Assembly (NCBI GenBank): GCA_036821645.1
Contig: DAISJD010000089.1
Coordinates: 1-13,244 of the forward strand
From: DAISJD01 sp036821645
GTDB taxonomy: Bacteria > Pseudomonadota > Alphaproteobacteria > ATCC43930 > CGMCC-115725
DNA length: 13,244 bases
Direction: 5' to 3'
The position numbers and the translations under genes were made by a program. Below, piece by piece: positions 5,639 to 12,346 of this stretch (positions are counted from its first letter, which is position 1; every line of letters starts with the position of its first letter). The notes beneath the pieces are model-generated. The model was not told the origin of the DNA, searched no databases, and saw only the letters and a program-made list of their open reading frames with translations.

Positions 5639-6694
5639 ATGATCCGATTGCGCCGCCTGATCTTCATTCCGCTCTTCTTCGGACTGGCCTTTGCCGGCTT
5701 GTCGCTCTATTGGTGGATTGCGGCCGGGGAAATCCGCGCCCTGGTCGAGGCCCGGTTGGCGATGCCGTCGCAAGACGGGCCGACGATACGGGCGGCCGGG
5801 ATGGTGGTTTCCGGCTATCCCTTTGATCTGACGATCACCTTGCAGGATGTGACGCTTCAGGGCTTGCCCCAGAATATGGTGCGGGTGGCCCTGCCGACTG
5901 TCCGTGTGACCCGCCGTCTTTGGGCGCAGCGCGGGTGGCATGCCGAGGCGGCAGAGGGCTTGCGGCTCACGCTCGCCGGTCCTTACGGTCATCGGGCGGA
6001 TCTCAGTTTTGCTGCGGCGGAGGCCAAGCTCACCCTGCCCGATGGGCAGGATGCGGCAAGCCGGGCCCGCACGGAACTGCGCCTGATGGCGGAACAAGGG
6101 ACCGTTTTGTTCGATGATGATCCGGGCAAGCGGGTCCAGGCGGCGATGACGGCGCTTACGGTCCAGATCCCGACGGTACCGGTCCAAAATCACATGATCG
6201 AATCCCTGGGATTGACCCTGTCGATGCGAGACGTGAGCCTGCCGCGAAAAATCGGTCGGTTGGGCGACAAAATCGCCCGTTTCGATCTCGATGTCGGGGT
6301 CTTGGGCAATCTCACCGTGAAATCGCAATTTCCCATGGGCTTGGCGGATTGGCGCGATGATGGCGGGACGCTTGAGGTCCGCCGGGTATTGATCGATTGG
6401 GGGCCGCTCAGCCTGTCCGGCGATGGTACGCTTGCCCTCGATAAACGCTTGCAGCCGATTGCGGCCTTGAGTGCGACCCTGCGGGGTTGGCCGATGCTGA
6501 TCGATAGTCTTGTCGACGAACGGGTCTCGAACGAGGCGGACATCGCCAATGCGCGGGCGGGCCTTGCCCTTCTGGCGGGGCCGGGCGGTCCGACCGTGCC
6601 GCTGCGCGCACCGATCACGGTGCAAAACGGGGTTGTATCTTTGGAAAAAGCCAAGATTGCCAAACTCCAGATCGATTTGGGCCCACCATCATGA
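5639..6694 (+). CDS. DUF2125 domain-containing envelope protein
   Basis: This is a 351-residue protein of the DUF2125 family, which is found mainly in Alphaproteobacteria and whose function is unknown. A single N-terminal membrane anchor or uncleaved signal (residues ~6-28, FIPLFFGLAFAGLSLYWW core) precedes a beta-rich domain likely in the periplasm. Family-like segments are SGYPFDLTITL (58-68), where a beta-strand repeat begins, and WGPLSLSGDGTLALD near residues 254-268. The overall shape (N-terminal anchor plus long beta repeats) recalls AsmA-like envelope proteins, but that comparison is loose. Its TGA overlaps the ATG of the methyltransferase (ATGA, 6691-6694), so the two are translationally coupled. 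Confidence 0.8.
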   Translation: MIRLRRLIFIPLFFGLAFAGLSLYWWIAAGEIRALVEARLAMPSQDGPTIRAAGMVVSGYPFDLTITLQDVTLQGLPQNMVRVALPTVRVTRRLWAQRGWHAEAAEGLRLTLAGPYGHRADLSFAAAEAKLTLPDGQDAASRARTELRLMAEQGTVLFDDDPGKRVQAAMTALTVQIPTVPVQNHMIESLGLTLSMRDVSLPRKIGRLGDKIARFDLDVGVLGNLTVKSQFPMGLADWRDDGGTLEVRRVLIDWGPLSLSGDGTLALDKRLQPIAALSATLRGWPMLIDSLVDERVSNEADIANARAGLALLAGPGGPTVPLRAPITVQNGVVSLEKAKIAKLQIDLGPPS

Positions 6695-8298
6695 CCGAGA
6701 CCGCCGCCATCCGTGCTGTGACACTCGATGTCGCCTACCCGTCCGGGTTCTATGGCGTCCAAGCCCCCGTCATGTTGGAGTATGCCGCCCGGCTTGCGGG
6801 TGTCGCCCGTCCCCATCCGGCCCGACCGTTTCACTATCTCGATATCGGATGCGGGGATGGTTTCACCATCATTCTCTTAGCCGCCGCCTATCCGCAAGGC
6901 AGCTTCATCGGGATCGACCTCAACCCCGACACGATCGCGCGCGGTCGCGACCTGATCGCCCGGGCCGGTCTTGCCAATGTGCGCCTTTATGAGGCGGATA
7001 TTACGGCTTGGCGCGATCTCGACCTGCCGATCTGCGATTATATCGCCCTTCACGGGGTTTATGCCTGGATCAGCGAGCCGGTGCGTCTCGCGATCGATCG
7101 GCTGATCGGCGATCGACTGGCCCCCGACGGGATGGCCTATCTCGGCTATAATGCGGAGCCGGGTTGGGGCGTCATGGCCCCCGTGCGCCAATTTCTGATC
7201 GACTATGCCCTGGCCCTTGGGCCGGGGGATGCCCTTACCCATTTGCGGGCGGGATTGGGCATCTTGCGCGCGTTGCGCGATAAGCAAGCGGATTTTTTTG
7301 CGGGCAATCCTTTGGCCGCGATGAAGCTCGAAGATCTGCTGCACAAAGATCCGCGCTATGTCGCGCACGAGATTTTCGCCCCCCATTGGCAGCCACTGTC
7401 TTTCGGTACCGTGTCGGCCCGCCTTGGCCGGGTGGGCTTGGTCGCGGTGTCGACCCCCGATTTTCATAAGATCAGCCTAAAACACGCGATCAAGCGGGCG
7501 CACCGCCCCCTCTTTACCCCCGGTATGGATCGCGATCGTCAGGAATTGCTGCGCGATATGCTGTGCAATACCTGGTTTCGCCGGGATATTTTCGTGCGCG
7601 CCCCCGATGGTGGGCTGCCCGCCCCGTTGCCGCCCCATCGGTTGATGGATGACGTGATTTTCGGTGCGAAACTGCCGAAGGACGAACAGAGCTCAAGCGT
7701 TGAGGTGGCCGATGGGCCGATCTCCCTCTTGGCGGAGCCCTATGCCACTTTCACCGGGCGGCTTGAACGAGGGGCCGCCGCTTGGCCGACATTGGCGGCT
7801 CTGTTCGCCGGGACGCGGATTCAGCCTGCGGATCTCTGGGCCCCGATGGGGGTTTTGACCCTGGGCTATCAAATCGCACCCTTCGCCACCGTCACCGATC
7901 GGCCGACCACGCCGCTCGACGATTGGCAGATCCCCCTTGCCATCAATCGGCATTTGATCGAGGGGCCGATGACGCAAGACCCCTATCTCGTCCTGGTCTC
8001 GCCGGTGGCGGGGACGGGCTTTGGCATTGCCCATGATGACGGGTTGATCCTGTCTTCGGTTGCGGCGGTCGGCCCGGACGCGGCGGCGGCCTATGCCTGG
8101 GCCGAACCGTCCCGGCGCAAATGGTTGCGCGACGATCGCGGTCATGCCTATCAGACGGCGGAAAAGTTCAAGGCGGCATTTGAGACGATGTTGGTGCGGA
8201 TGCGCAAAAACCGCCTGACCAAATACCAGGAATTGGGCTTGATTGCACCCAGAAATCAGGGTGGATCGCCTTGTTGTTCGCTGGTCAACAAGGCATAG
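6691..8298 (+). CDS. SAM-dependent methyltransferase with methyltransferase-regulatory domain
   Basis: This is a 535-residue protein. The N-terminal class I methyltransferase fold has motif I DIGCGDGF (51-58), the acidic ribose-binding D76 in GIDLNP (74-79) and EADIT (101-105). Then come a region matching the methyltransferase-regulatory domain (about 235-335, including KDPRYVAHEIF) and a C-terminal region of the type found in PKMT-like bacterial proteins. Such three-part proteins are thought to methylate protein lysines, with evidence from rickettsial outer-membrane-protein methyltransferases; the substrate here is unknown. Coupling to a membrane-anchored DUF2125 protein suggests an envelope-linked substrate, which is speculation. 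The last 43 bp overlap the 3' end of ptsN on the opposite strand. The extreme C-terminus (CCSLVNKA) is therefore shaped by that overlap. Confidence 0.85.
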   Translation: MTETAAIRAVTLDVAYPSGFYGVQAPVMLEYAARLAGVARPHPARPFHYLDIGCGDGFTIILLAAAYPQGSFIGIDLNPDTIARGRDLIARAGLANVRLYEADITAWRDLDLPICDYIALHGVYAWISEPVRLAIDRLIGDRLAPDGMAYLGYNAEPGWGVMAPVRQFLIDYALALGPGDALTHLRAGLGILRALRDKQADFFAGNPLAAMKLEDLLHKDPRYVAHEIFAPHWQPLSFGTVSARLGRVGLVAVSTPDFHKISLKHAIKRAHRPLFTPGMDRDRQELLRDMLCNTWFRRDIFVRAPDGGLPAPLPPHRLMDDVIFGAKLPKDEQSSSVEVADGPISLLAEPYATFTGRLERGAAAWPTLAALFAGTRIQPADLWAPMGVLTLGYQIAPFATVTDRPTTPLDDWQIPLAINRHLIEGPMTQDPYLVLVSPVAGTGFGIAHDDGLILSSVAAVGPDAAAAYAWAEPSRRKWLRDDRGHAYQTAEKFKAAFETMLVRMRKNRLTKYQELGLIAPRNQGGSPCCSLVNKA

Positions 8299-8720
8299 AG
8301 CGCGTCGGCATTGTCGGTCCCGCGCAGTTTGGCGCAGTTTTTACGATCGCGCAGGAGTCGCGATACCCGTGCCAGCGCTTTGAGATGATCGGTGCCCGCC
8401 CCCTCGGGGGCCAGTAAGAGAAAGATCAGATCGACCGGTTGATCGTCGATGGAATCGAAATCGATCGGCTTGTCGAGCCGGGCAAAAAGCCCGGACATGC
8501 GGGCGAGGCCCGGGATCTTGCCGTGGGGAATGGCGATTCCCTGGCCGACCCCGGTGGTGCCCAGCCGTTCGCGTTCCGACAAGATCTCTAAAAGTTGTTT
8601 TTCAGACAGTCCCAGCAGCGTACTCGCGCGGCGAGAGAGTTCCTGAAGGGCTTGTTTCTTGTTGCTGACCTTAAAAGTCGCAATCACGCAGTTTGGCGTG
8701 AGAAGGTCGGCGATATCCAT
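8256..8720 (-). CDS. ptsN: Nitrogen-related PTS EIIA protein (EIIA-Ntr)
   Basis: This is a 154-residue EIIA-Ntr of the usual length. The phosphoryl-accepting histidine is H66 in GIAIPHGK (61-68). The upstream region TTGVGQG (55-61) and the downstream core DLIFLLLAPEGAGTDHL (97-113) are conserved in the PTS EIIA type 2 fold. It receives phosphate from NPr/EI-Ntr and acts as a regulatory output rather than a sugar importer, affecting K+ transport, PHB or stringent signalling in various proteobacteria. The frame is open 43 codons further upstream, but homology begins at MDIADLL. AGGA sits 7 nt before the ATG at 8718-8720. The gene is downstream of hpf, as in other proteobacteria, but separated by 264 bp with a hairpin, so it may have its own promoter. 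Confidence 0.93.
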   Translation of the reverse strand: MDIADLLTPNCVIATFKVSNKKQALQELSRRASTLLGLSEKQLLEILSERERLGTTGVGQGIAIPHGKIPGLARMSGLFARLDKPIDFDSIDDQPVDLIFLLLAPEGAGTDHLKALARVSRLLRDRKNCAKLRGTDNADALYALLTSEQQGDPP

Positions 8721-8843
8721 CGAAGGATCCTGAAGCAAGTTCCAGCCACGATGAGCGGTGCCACCCTGATCTGGTCGTCTTAAAAAACTGGCACCGTCGG
8801 TACGGACGATCATCCGCAGACATAAGCCATGACCGGGCCCAGA

Positions 8844-8877
8844 GATCAAGTGATGCGTTCGATCAAGTGATGCGTTG
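8844..8877. repeat. 17-bp direct tandem repeat upstream of ptsN
   Basis: Two abutting copies of a 17-bp unit, GATCAAGTGATGCGTTC at 8844-8860 and the same with a final G at 8861-8877, are identical at 16 of 17 positions. They lie 124-157 bp before the ptsN start. On the minus strand each copy ends with TTGATC, a -35-like box. It may be a slippage duplication or a pair of binding sites. Confidence 0.7.
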
Positions 8878-8936
8878 CGCGCGATCCCGTCCGTTCAAGA
8901 TCAAGATCGCGTTAAGGGGATAAGATTGAGTCAAGA

Positions 8937-8969
8937 ATCGGCCGGATGGGTCATCCCCATCCGGCCGAT
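8937..8969 (-). terminator. Strong hairpin downstream of hpf; possible terminator or attenuator
   Basis: A perfect 14-bp inverted repeat, 8937-8950 (ATCGGCCGGATGGG) and 8956-8969, surrounds a 5-nt loop. It begins 16 bp past the hpf stop codon. On the minus strand it is followed by TCTTGACTC, with only a weak T-tract, so intrinsic termination may be partial. It could instead act as a 3'-end stabiliser between hpf and ptsN. The hairpin is certain; its function is inferred. Confidence 0.55.
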
Positions 8970-8984
8970 CGGCGATGCAAGCCC

Positions 8985-9584
8985 TTATCGGGGATCGATC
9001 CAACCGATATTCCCGTCTTGTCGACGATAGACGACGTTGAGGCCGCCATGGCCGGAATTGCGGAACATCAAGGTCGGTTGATTGGCAAGATCGAGGCGCA
9101 TCACCGCTTCGCTGACGCTCAACGTATCGATGCCGGTGGTCATCTCGGCGATGACCAGGGATTGACCGTCATGAGGATCGATCCCTTCGATTGCGGCCTC
9201 ATCCTCGTGGGGCGGGTCCTGTTCGGGTGCGATGATCTGATAACGCGCCTGAAGCCGTTCTTGCAGCTTGTGTTCGGCGGCATTGTGATGATCGCGCAGG
9301 CGCCGTTTGTACCGGCGCATCCGCTTGGCGATATGATCGGCACTGCGATCGGCAGCGAGATAGGGGTCGGTTGCACTCTCACTGGCCTGAAGCAGGATAC
9401 CACGACCGATATGCACGGAAAGATCGCAACGATAAAGATGTGATTCGCGTGAGAGGACGGAATGGCCTTCGATACCATTGCCAAAATACTTGCCGACCAG
9501 GGCGCTGACCGTGTCTTGAATATGCTGGCGAAGGGCATCGCCAACATCCACTTGTTTGCCCGTGACGGTAAAGTGCATTGCCAT
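8985..9584 (-). CDS. hpf: Long-form ribosome hibernation promoting factor
   Basis: This is a 199-residue long-type HPF. The N-terminal S30AE/RaiA domain (about 1-110, starting MHFTVTGKQVDVGDALR) binds the ribosomal decoding region. A linker follows, then the C-terminal dimerisation domain (about 150-199, with SEAVMRLDLANQPTLMFRN and a final GNIGWIDP), which pairs two 70S ribosomes into inactive 100S particles. The start ATG at 9582-9584 is set by GGGAGG 7 nt upstream. An ATG six codons earlier lies ahead of that site and is rejected. The next in-frame ATG (9576-9578) is a possible alternative. The position between rpoN and ptsN is the conserved proteobacterial one. A 267-bp gap from rpoN contains a candidate promoter, so independent transcription is likely. 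Confidence 0.93.
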   Translation of the reverse strand: MAMHFTVTGKQVDVGDALRQHIQDTVSALVGKYFGNGIEGHSVLSRESHLYRCDLSVHIGRGILLQASESATDPYLAADRSADHIAKRMRRYKRRLRDHHNAAEHKLQERLQARYQIIAPEQDPPHEDEAAIEGIDPHDGQSLVIAEMTTGIDTLSVSEAVMRLDLANQPTLMFRNSGHGGLNVVYRRQDGNIGWIDPR

Positions 9585-9659
9585 TTTGAGGCCTCCCTGC
9601 ATTCAAAGGTGCCCTTGTCTTATGGGGCATCCGAGACACTGCGGACCCACCAACCACCC

Positions 9660-9693
9660 CACGGTACCGTGTGCACTGCCCGTGACGTGGCAG
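9660..9693 (-). other. Palindrome and hairpin in the hpf leader
   Basis: A perfect 12-bp palindrome CACGGTACCGTG spans 9660-9671. Next to it is a hairpin with arms CTGCC (9676-9680) and GGCAG (9689-9693) around 8 nt. Both lie in the 5' leader of hpf, 76-109 nt before the start codon. They could be an operator or a leader RNA structure. I do not recognise a known riboswitch. Confidence 0.35.
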
Positions 9694-9724
9694 GAGCGTC
9701 TGTTCCATAATTAAGACAGAGAAA

Positions 9725-9753
9725 AGGTTACTCCCACTTTAAGAGGGTTGCAA
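9725..9753 (-). promoter_or_regulatory. Possible sigma-70-type promoter of hpf
   Basis: On the minus strand, TTGCAA (9753-9748) and TAACCT (9730-9725) are exactly 17 bp apart. Transcription would start near 9718, giving a leader of about 135 nt to the hpf start. The -10 match is moderate. I looked here for a sigma-54 site (GG-N10-GC core, TGGCAC/TTGC) and found none convincing. Confidence 0.35.
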
Positions 9754-9851
9754 TGACAGGATTTTTTCGGGGGGTGCCGCGTATTATCTGAAGAACGGGG
9801 GGCCAATTGCGGCAACAGATCGCACCCGAGAATGCGCGGTTCTGCCCGGTC

Positions 9852-11366
9852 TTACATGCCGAGGGATTTTTCCCGACGCCGGATGACCGATGATGGAATA
9901 TGCAGGGCCTCGCGATATTTCGCCACGGTACGCCGGGCGATTTCGATCCCGTCGGCGCTCAAGAGTTCGACCAGCCGGTCGTCTGATAAAATTTCGGTCG
10001 GGCTTTCGCCGTCGATCAGTGTCTTCAAGCGATATTTCACCGCCTCGGCCGAATGGGCGGCGGCCCCGTTGGCGGCGGGAATGGAGGAGGTGAAAAAATA
10101 TTTCAGTTCAAATAAACCGCGCGGCGTCGCCATGAACTTATTGGTCGTCACCCGGCTGACCGTACTTTCATGCATGCTGATTGCATCGGCGATGTCCCGC
10201 AGGATGAGGGGGCGCAGATGCGACACGCCATGGGCGAAAAATGCCTCTTGTTGGCGCACGAGTTCGGTTGCGACCTTCAGAATGGTTTGCGCCCGTTGGT
10301 GCAGCGATTTAACCAACCAATTGGCCGATTGGAACTGTTCGCTCAGATAATCGCGATCAGCCTTGTCGGCCGCATTGCGGGTAATTTTCGTATAATAGCG
10401 GGTATTGACCAGAACCCGGGGCAGACTGTCGCTGTTGAGTTCGATGAGCCAACCGCCGCCCTGCTGTGGGCGCATGAGAATATCGGGGATTACCGGCTGG
10501 GCCGGGACGGAATCGAAAATAAGCCCCGGCTTTGGGTTGAGCGCCTTGATCTCGGCCACCATCTGCGCCAAGTCTTCGCCATCGACGCCGCAGACCCTCA
10601 TCAATTGGGCGGCGTCCCGGGCGGCCAGCAGGGGGAGATGATCCAGCAGGGCCTGCATGCATGGGTCGAGCCGGTCGCGTTCGCGCAATTGCAGGGCAAG
10701 ACATTCGGCCAGCGTACGGGCGAAAATGCCGGTCGGATCGAAGCGTTGCACCCGGTGGAGAACGGACTGGACCCGGTGTTCCGAGGCACCGAGGAAGGTT
10801 GCGACTTCGGCAATTGAAATCGTGAGATATCCGGCCGCATCGAGATTGTCGATGAGATAGAGGGCGATCATGCGATCGATCGGGTCGGTGATGTCGCAAT
10901 TGACCTGCCCCACCAAATGATCGCGCAGACTGATGTTGTCTTTTAGGGTCTCGTCGAGGCCGGGCAGGCTATCGCCGCCTTGAACCGTATTGCGGGTTTT
11001 CCACGGGTCGAGGTCGCCTGCATAATCTTCCGATCCTTGCCCCTCGGTCCCGGCGGCGGCTTCCCATTGCATCCGGTCTTCGCCGTTGAAGTCGGTTTCC
11101 TGGCCGTCGAGGGCGGTTGGTGGGGTTTCTGGGGCAATGGTCGGCAGATCGGCGATATCGGCACCGGTGACGGCACTTTCCGGCGCGATCGGGGGCTCGG
11201 GATCGCGATCGTCCCGTTCAAGCAGGGGGTTTTGTTCCAGTTCCTGTTCGACATATTCGGAAAGTTCGACGTTGGACAATTGCAGCAGCTTGATCGCCTG
11301 CTGCAATTGCGGCGTCATCACCAGCGATTGGGTCTGTCTGAGATCAAGCCTCTGGCTCAGAGCCAT
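9852..11366 (-). CDS. rpoN: RNA polymerase sigma-54 factor
   Basis: This is a 504-residue RpoN with all three regions. Region I (1-50) is the glutamine- and leucine-rich activator-responsive segment, with LRQTQSLVMTPQLQQAIKLLQ at about 9-29. Region II (about 50-140) is an acidic, proline-rich, poorly conserved linker. Region III holds the core-binding domain (about 140-330), a helix-turn-helix (about 387-410, DIADAISMHESTVSRVT) that contacts the -12 element, and the RpoN box ARRTVAKYRE (477-486) that reads the -24 element. It directs transcription from -24/-12 promoters together with AAA+ activators, classically for nitrogen and flagellar genes. The start ATG at 11364-11366 has only a weak ribosome-binding site (GGATGG). 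It follows lptB after 130 bp. Confidence 0.97.
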   Translation of the reverse strand: MALSQRLDLRQTQSLVMTPQLQQAIKLLQLSNVELSEYVEQELEQNPLLERDDRDPEPPIAPESAVTGADIADLPTIAPETPPTALDGQETDFNGEDRMQWEAAAGTEGQGSEDYAGDLDPWKTRNTVQGGDSLPGLDETLKDNISLRDHLVGQVNCDITDPIDRMIALYLIDNLDAAGYLTISIAEVATFLGASEHRVQSVLHRVQRFDPTGIFARTLAECLALQLRERDRLDPCMQALLDHLPLLAARDAAQLMRVCGVDGEDLAQMVAEIKALNPKPGLIFDSVPAQPVIPDILMRPQQGGGWLIELNSDSLPRVLVNTRYYTKITRNAADKADRDYLSEQFQSANWLVKSLHQRAQTILKVATELVRQQEAFFAHGVSHLRPLILRDIADAISMHESTVSRVTTNKFMATPRGLFELKYFFTSSIPAANGAAAHSAEAVKYRLKTLIDGESPTEILSDDRLVELLSADGIEIARRTVAKYREALHIPSSVIRRREKSLGM

Positions 11367-11455
11367 CGCGATACACCATCCGCTTTCATCACAATCCTAA
11401 CCGAAATCCGCAGTCGATCCGCACGACCAGAAATGGGTACGAACGATTGGCCGAG

Positions 11456-11461
11456 ATTATA
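11456..11461 (-). promoter_or_regulatory. Perfect -10 box, candidate rpoN promoter
   Basis: The minus strand reads TATAAT at 11461-11456. Transcription would start near 11449, with a leader of about 83 nt to rpoN. No good -35 box is found 16-18 bp upstream; that stretch is part of a T8 tract. The box lies within the right arm of an inverted repeat (11457-11502), so folding or a bound repressor could control it. Confidence 0.4.
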
Positions 11462-11502
11462 GCGATAGGATTAAAAAAAACCTATGCAAACAAGCGCTAT
11501 AA
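11457..11502. repeat. Nested inverted repeat at the lptB/rpoN junction
   Basis: Outer arms TTATAGCG (11457-11464) and CGCTATAA (11495-11502) are perfect 8-mers. Inner arms ATAGG (11465-11469) and CCTAT (11481-11485) also pair, separated by an 11-nt loop with a run of eight A/T pairs (11473-11480). One side carries a 9-nt insertion, so the structure is a bulged hairpin. It includes the lptB stop codon (11497-11499) and the -10-like TATAAT used toward rpoN. Confidence 0.55.
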
Positions 11503-12306
11503 GGTAAATCGCTCGCCAAGATAGACCCGCCGCACGTTCTGATCGGCCACAATCGCATCGGCGGTACCTTCCATGAGGACGCTACCATCGTGCAGAATAT
11601 AGGCCCGATCGACGATATCAAGCGTCTCACGAACATTGTGATCGGTAATCAAAACGCCGATGCCGCGATTCTTGAGGTGGCGGACGAGTTCGCGAATATC
11701 GTTGACGGCGATGGGGTCGATCCCGGCCAACGGTTCATCCAACAGGATGAAGTTGGGTTTCGTCGCCAAGGCGCGCGCGATTTCGAGCCGCCGTCGTTCC
11801 CCGCCGGATAGGGCAAGCGAGGGGGTGTGCCGCAAATGGGTGATGGAAAATTCGGCCAGCAATTCATCGAGACTGGCCTCGCGGGCATCGGGGGCCGACT
11901 CCACCACTTCGAGAACGGCACGGATATTGGCTTCGACCGTAAGGCCGCGAAAGATCGACGCTTCCTGCGGCAGATAGCCGATGCCGAGCCGGGCACGCCG
12001 ATACATGGGCAAGGCGGTAATGTCGAGCCCATCCAAGAGGATATTGCCCGTATCGGCGGCGATCAGGCCCGTAATGATATAGAAGCAGGTCGTCTTACCG
12101 GCCCCGTTCGGCCCTAGCAAACCGACGACTTCGCCCCGACGGACATCGATCGAGACGTCGCGCAGGACGGGACGCTTTTGAAAGCGTTTGCCGAGATTGC
12201 GGGCGACGAGGCCGGTTGCGCGCAGGTCCGTCTCGGTGCCGGACGCACGGTCATTGATGCCGATGGGGGGGGTGGTAGGGCCCGAAAAGGCGGAAAAAAT
12301 TTTCAT
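11497..12306 (-). CDS. lptB: LPS export ABC transporter ATPase LptB
   Basis: This is a 269-residue ABC ATPase that powers LptFG extraction of lipopolysaccharide from the inner membrane. Motifs in order are Walker A GPNGAGKTT (65-73), Q-loop Q114 in LPQEAS, signature LSGGERRR (166-173), Walker B FILLDEP (186-192), D-loop AGID, and the switch H223 in TDHN. LptB-specific features are GYLPQEASIFRGLTV (110-124) and LITDHNVRETLDI (219-231). The first ~32 residues precede the usual LptB start near LVARNLGKRF, so either the protein has an unusual N-terminal tail or translation starts further in. ATG 12304-12306 has a weak GGTGA site about 10 nt upstream. It lies 40 bp after lptA, so the two are probably co-transcribed. 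Confidence 0.95.
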   Translation of the reverse strand: MKIFSAFSGPTTPPIGINDRASGTETDLRATGLVARNLGKRFQKRPVLRDVSIDVRRGEVVGLLGPNGAGKTTCFYIITGLIAADTGNILLDGLDITALPMYRRARLGIGYLPQEASIFRGLTVEANIRAVLEVVESAPDAREASLDELLAEFSITHLRHTPSLALSGGERRRLEIARALATKPNFILLDEPLAGIDPIAVNDIRELVRHLKNRGIGVLITDHNVRETLDIVDRAYILHDGSVLMEGTADAIVADQNVRRVYLGERFTL

Positions 12307-12346
12307 GTCGCGGATATCACCAATGACCCGGATGGGTGTCGAAGGG

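Noticed and set aside
5576..6625. 349-codon minus-strand open frame opposite the DUF2125 gene
   Set aside because: Its translation is R/Q/H/P-rich and repetitive, as expected of an antisense shadow, while the plus strand encodes a protein with a membrane anchor and family motifs.
8721..8849. 43-codon extension of ptsN upstream
   Set aside because: EIIA-Ntr homology starts at MDIADLL with a good AGGA site 7 nt before it; the extension looks non-coding.
9585..9602. Six-codon longer start for hpf
   Set aside because: That ATG lies upstream of the GGGAGG site that serves the next ATG.
9585..9851. Sigma-54 (-24/-12) promoter in front of hpf
   Set aside because: TGGC-like matches exist on both strands but none has the GC dinucleotide at the correct spacing.
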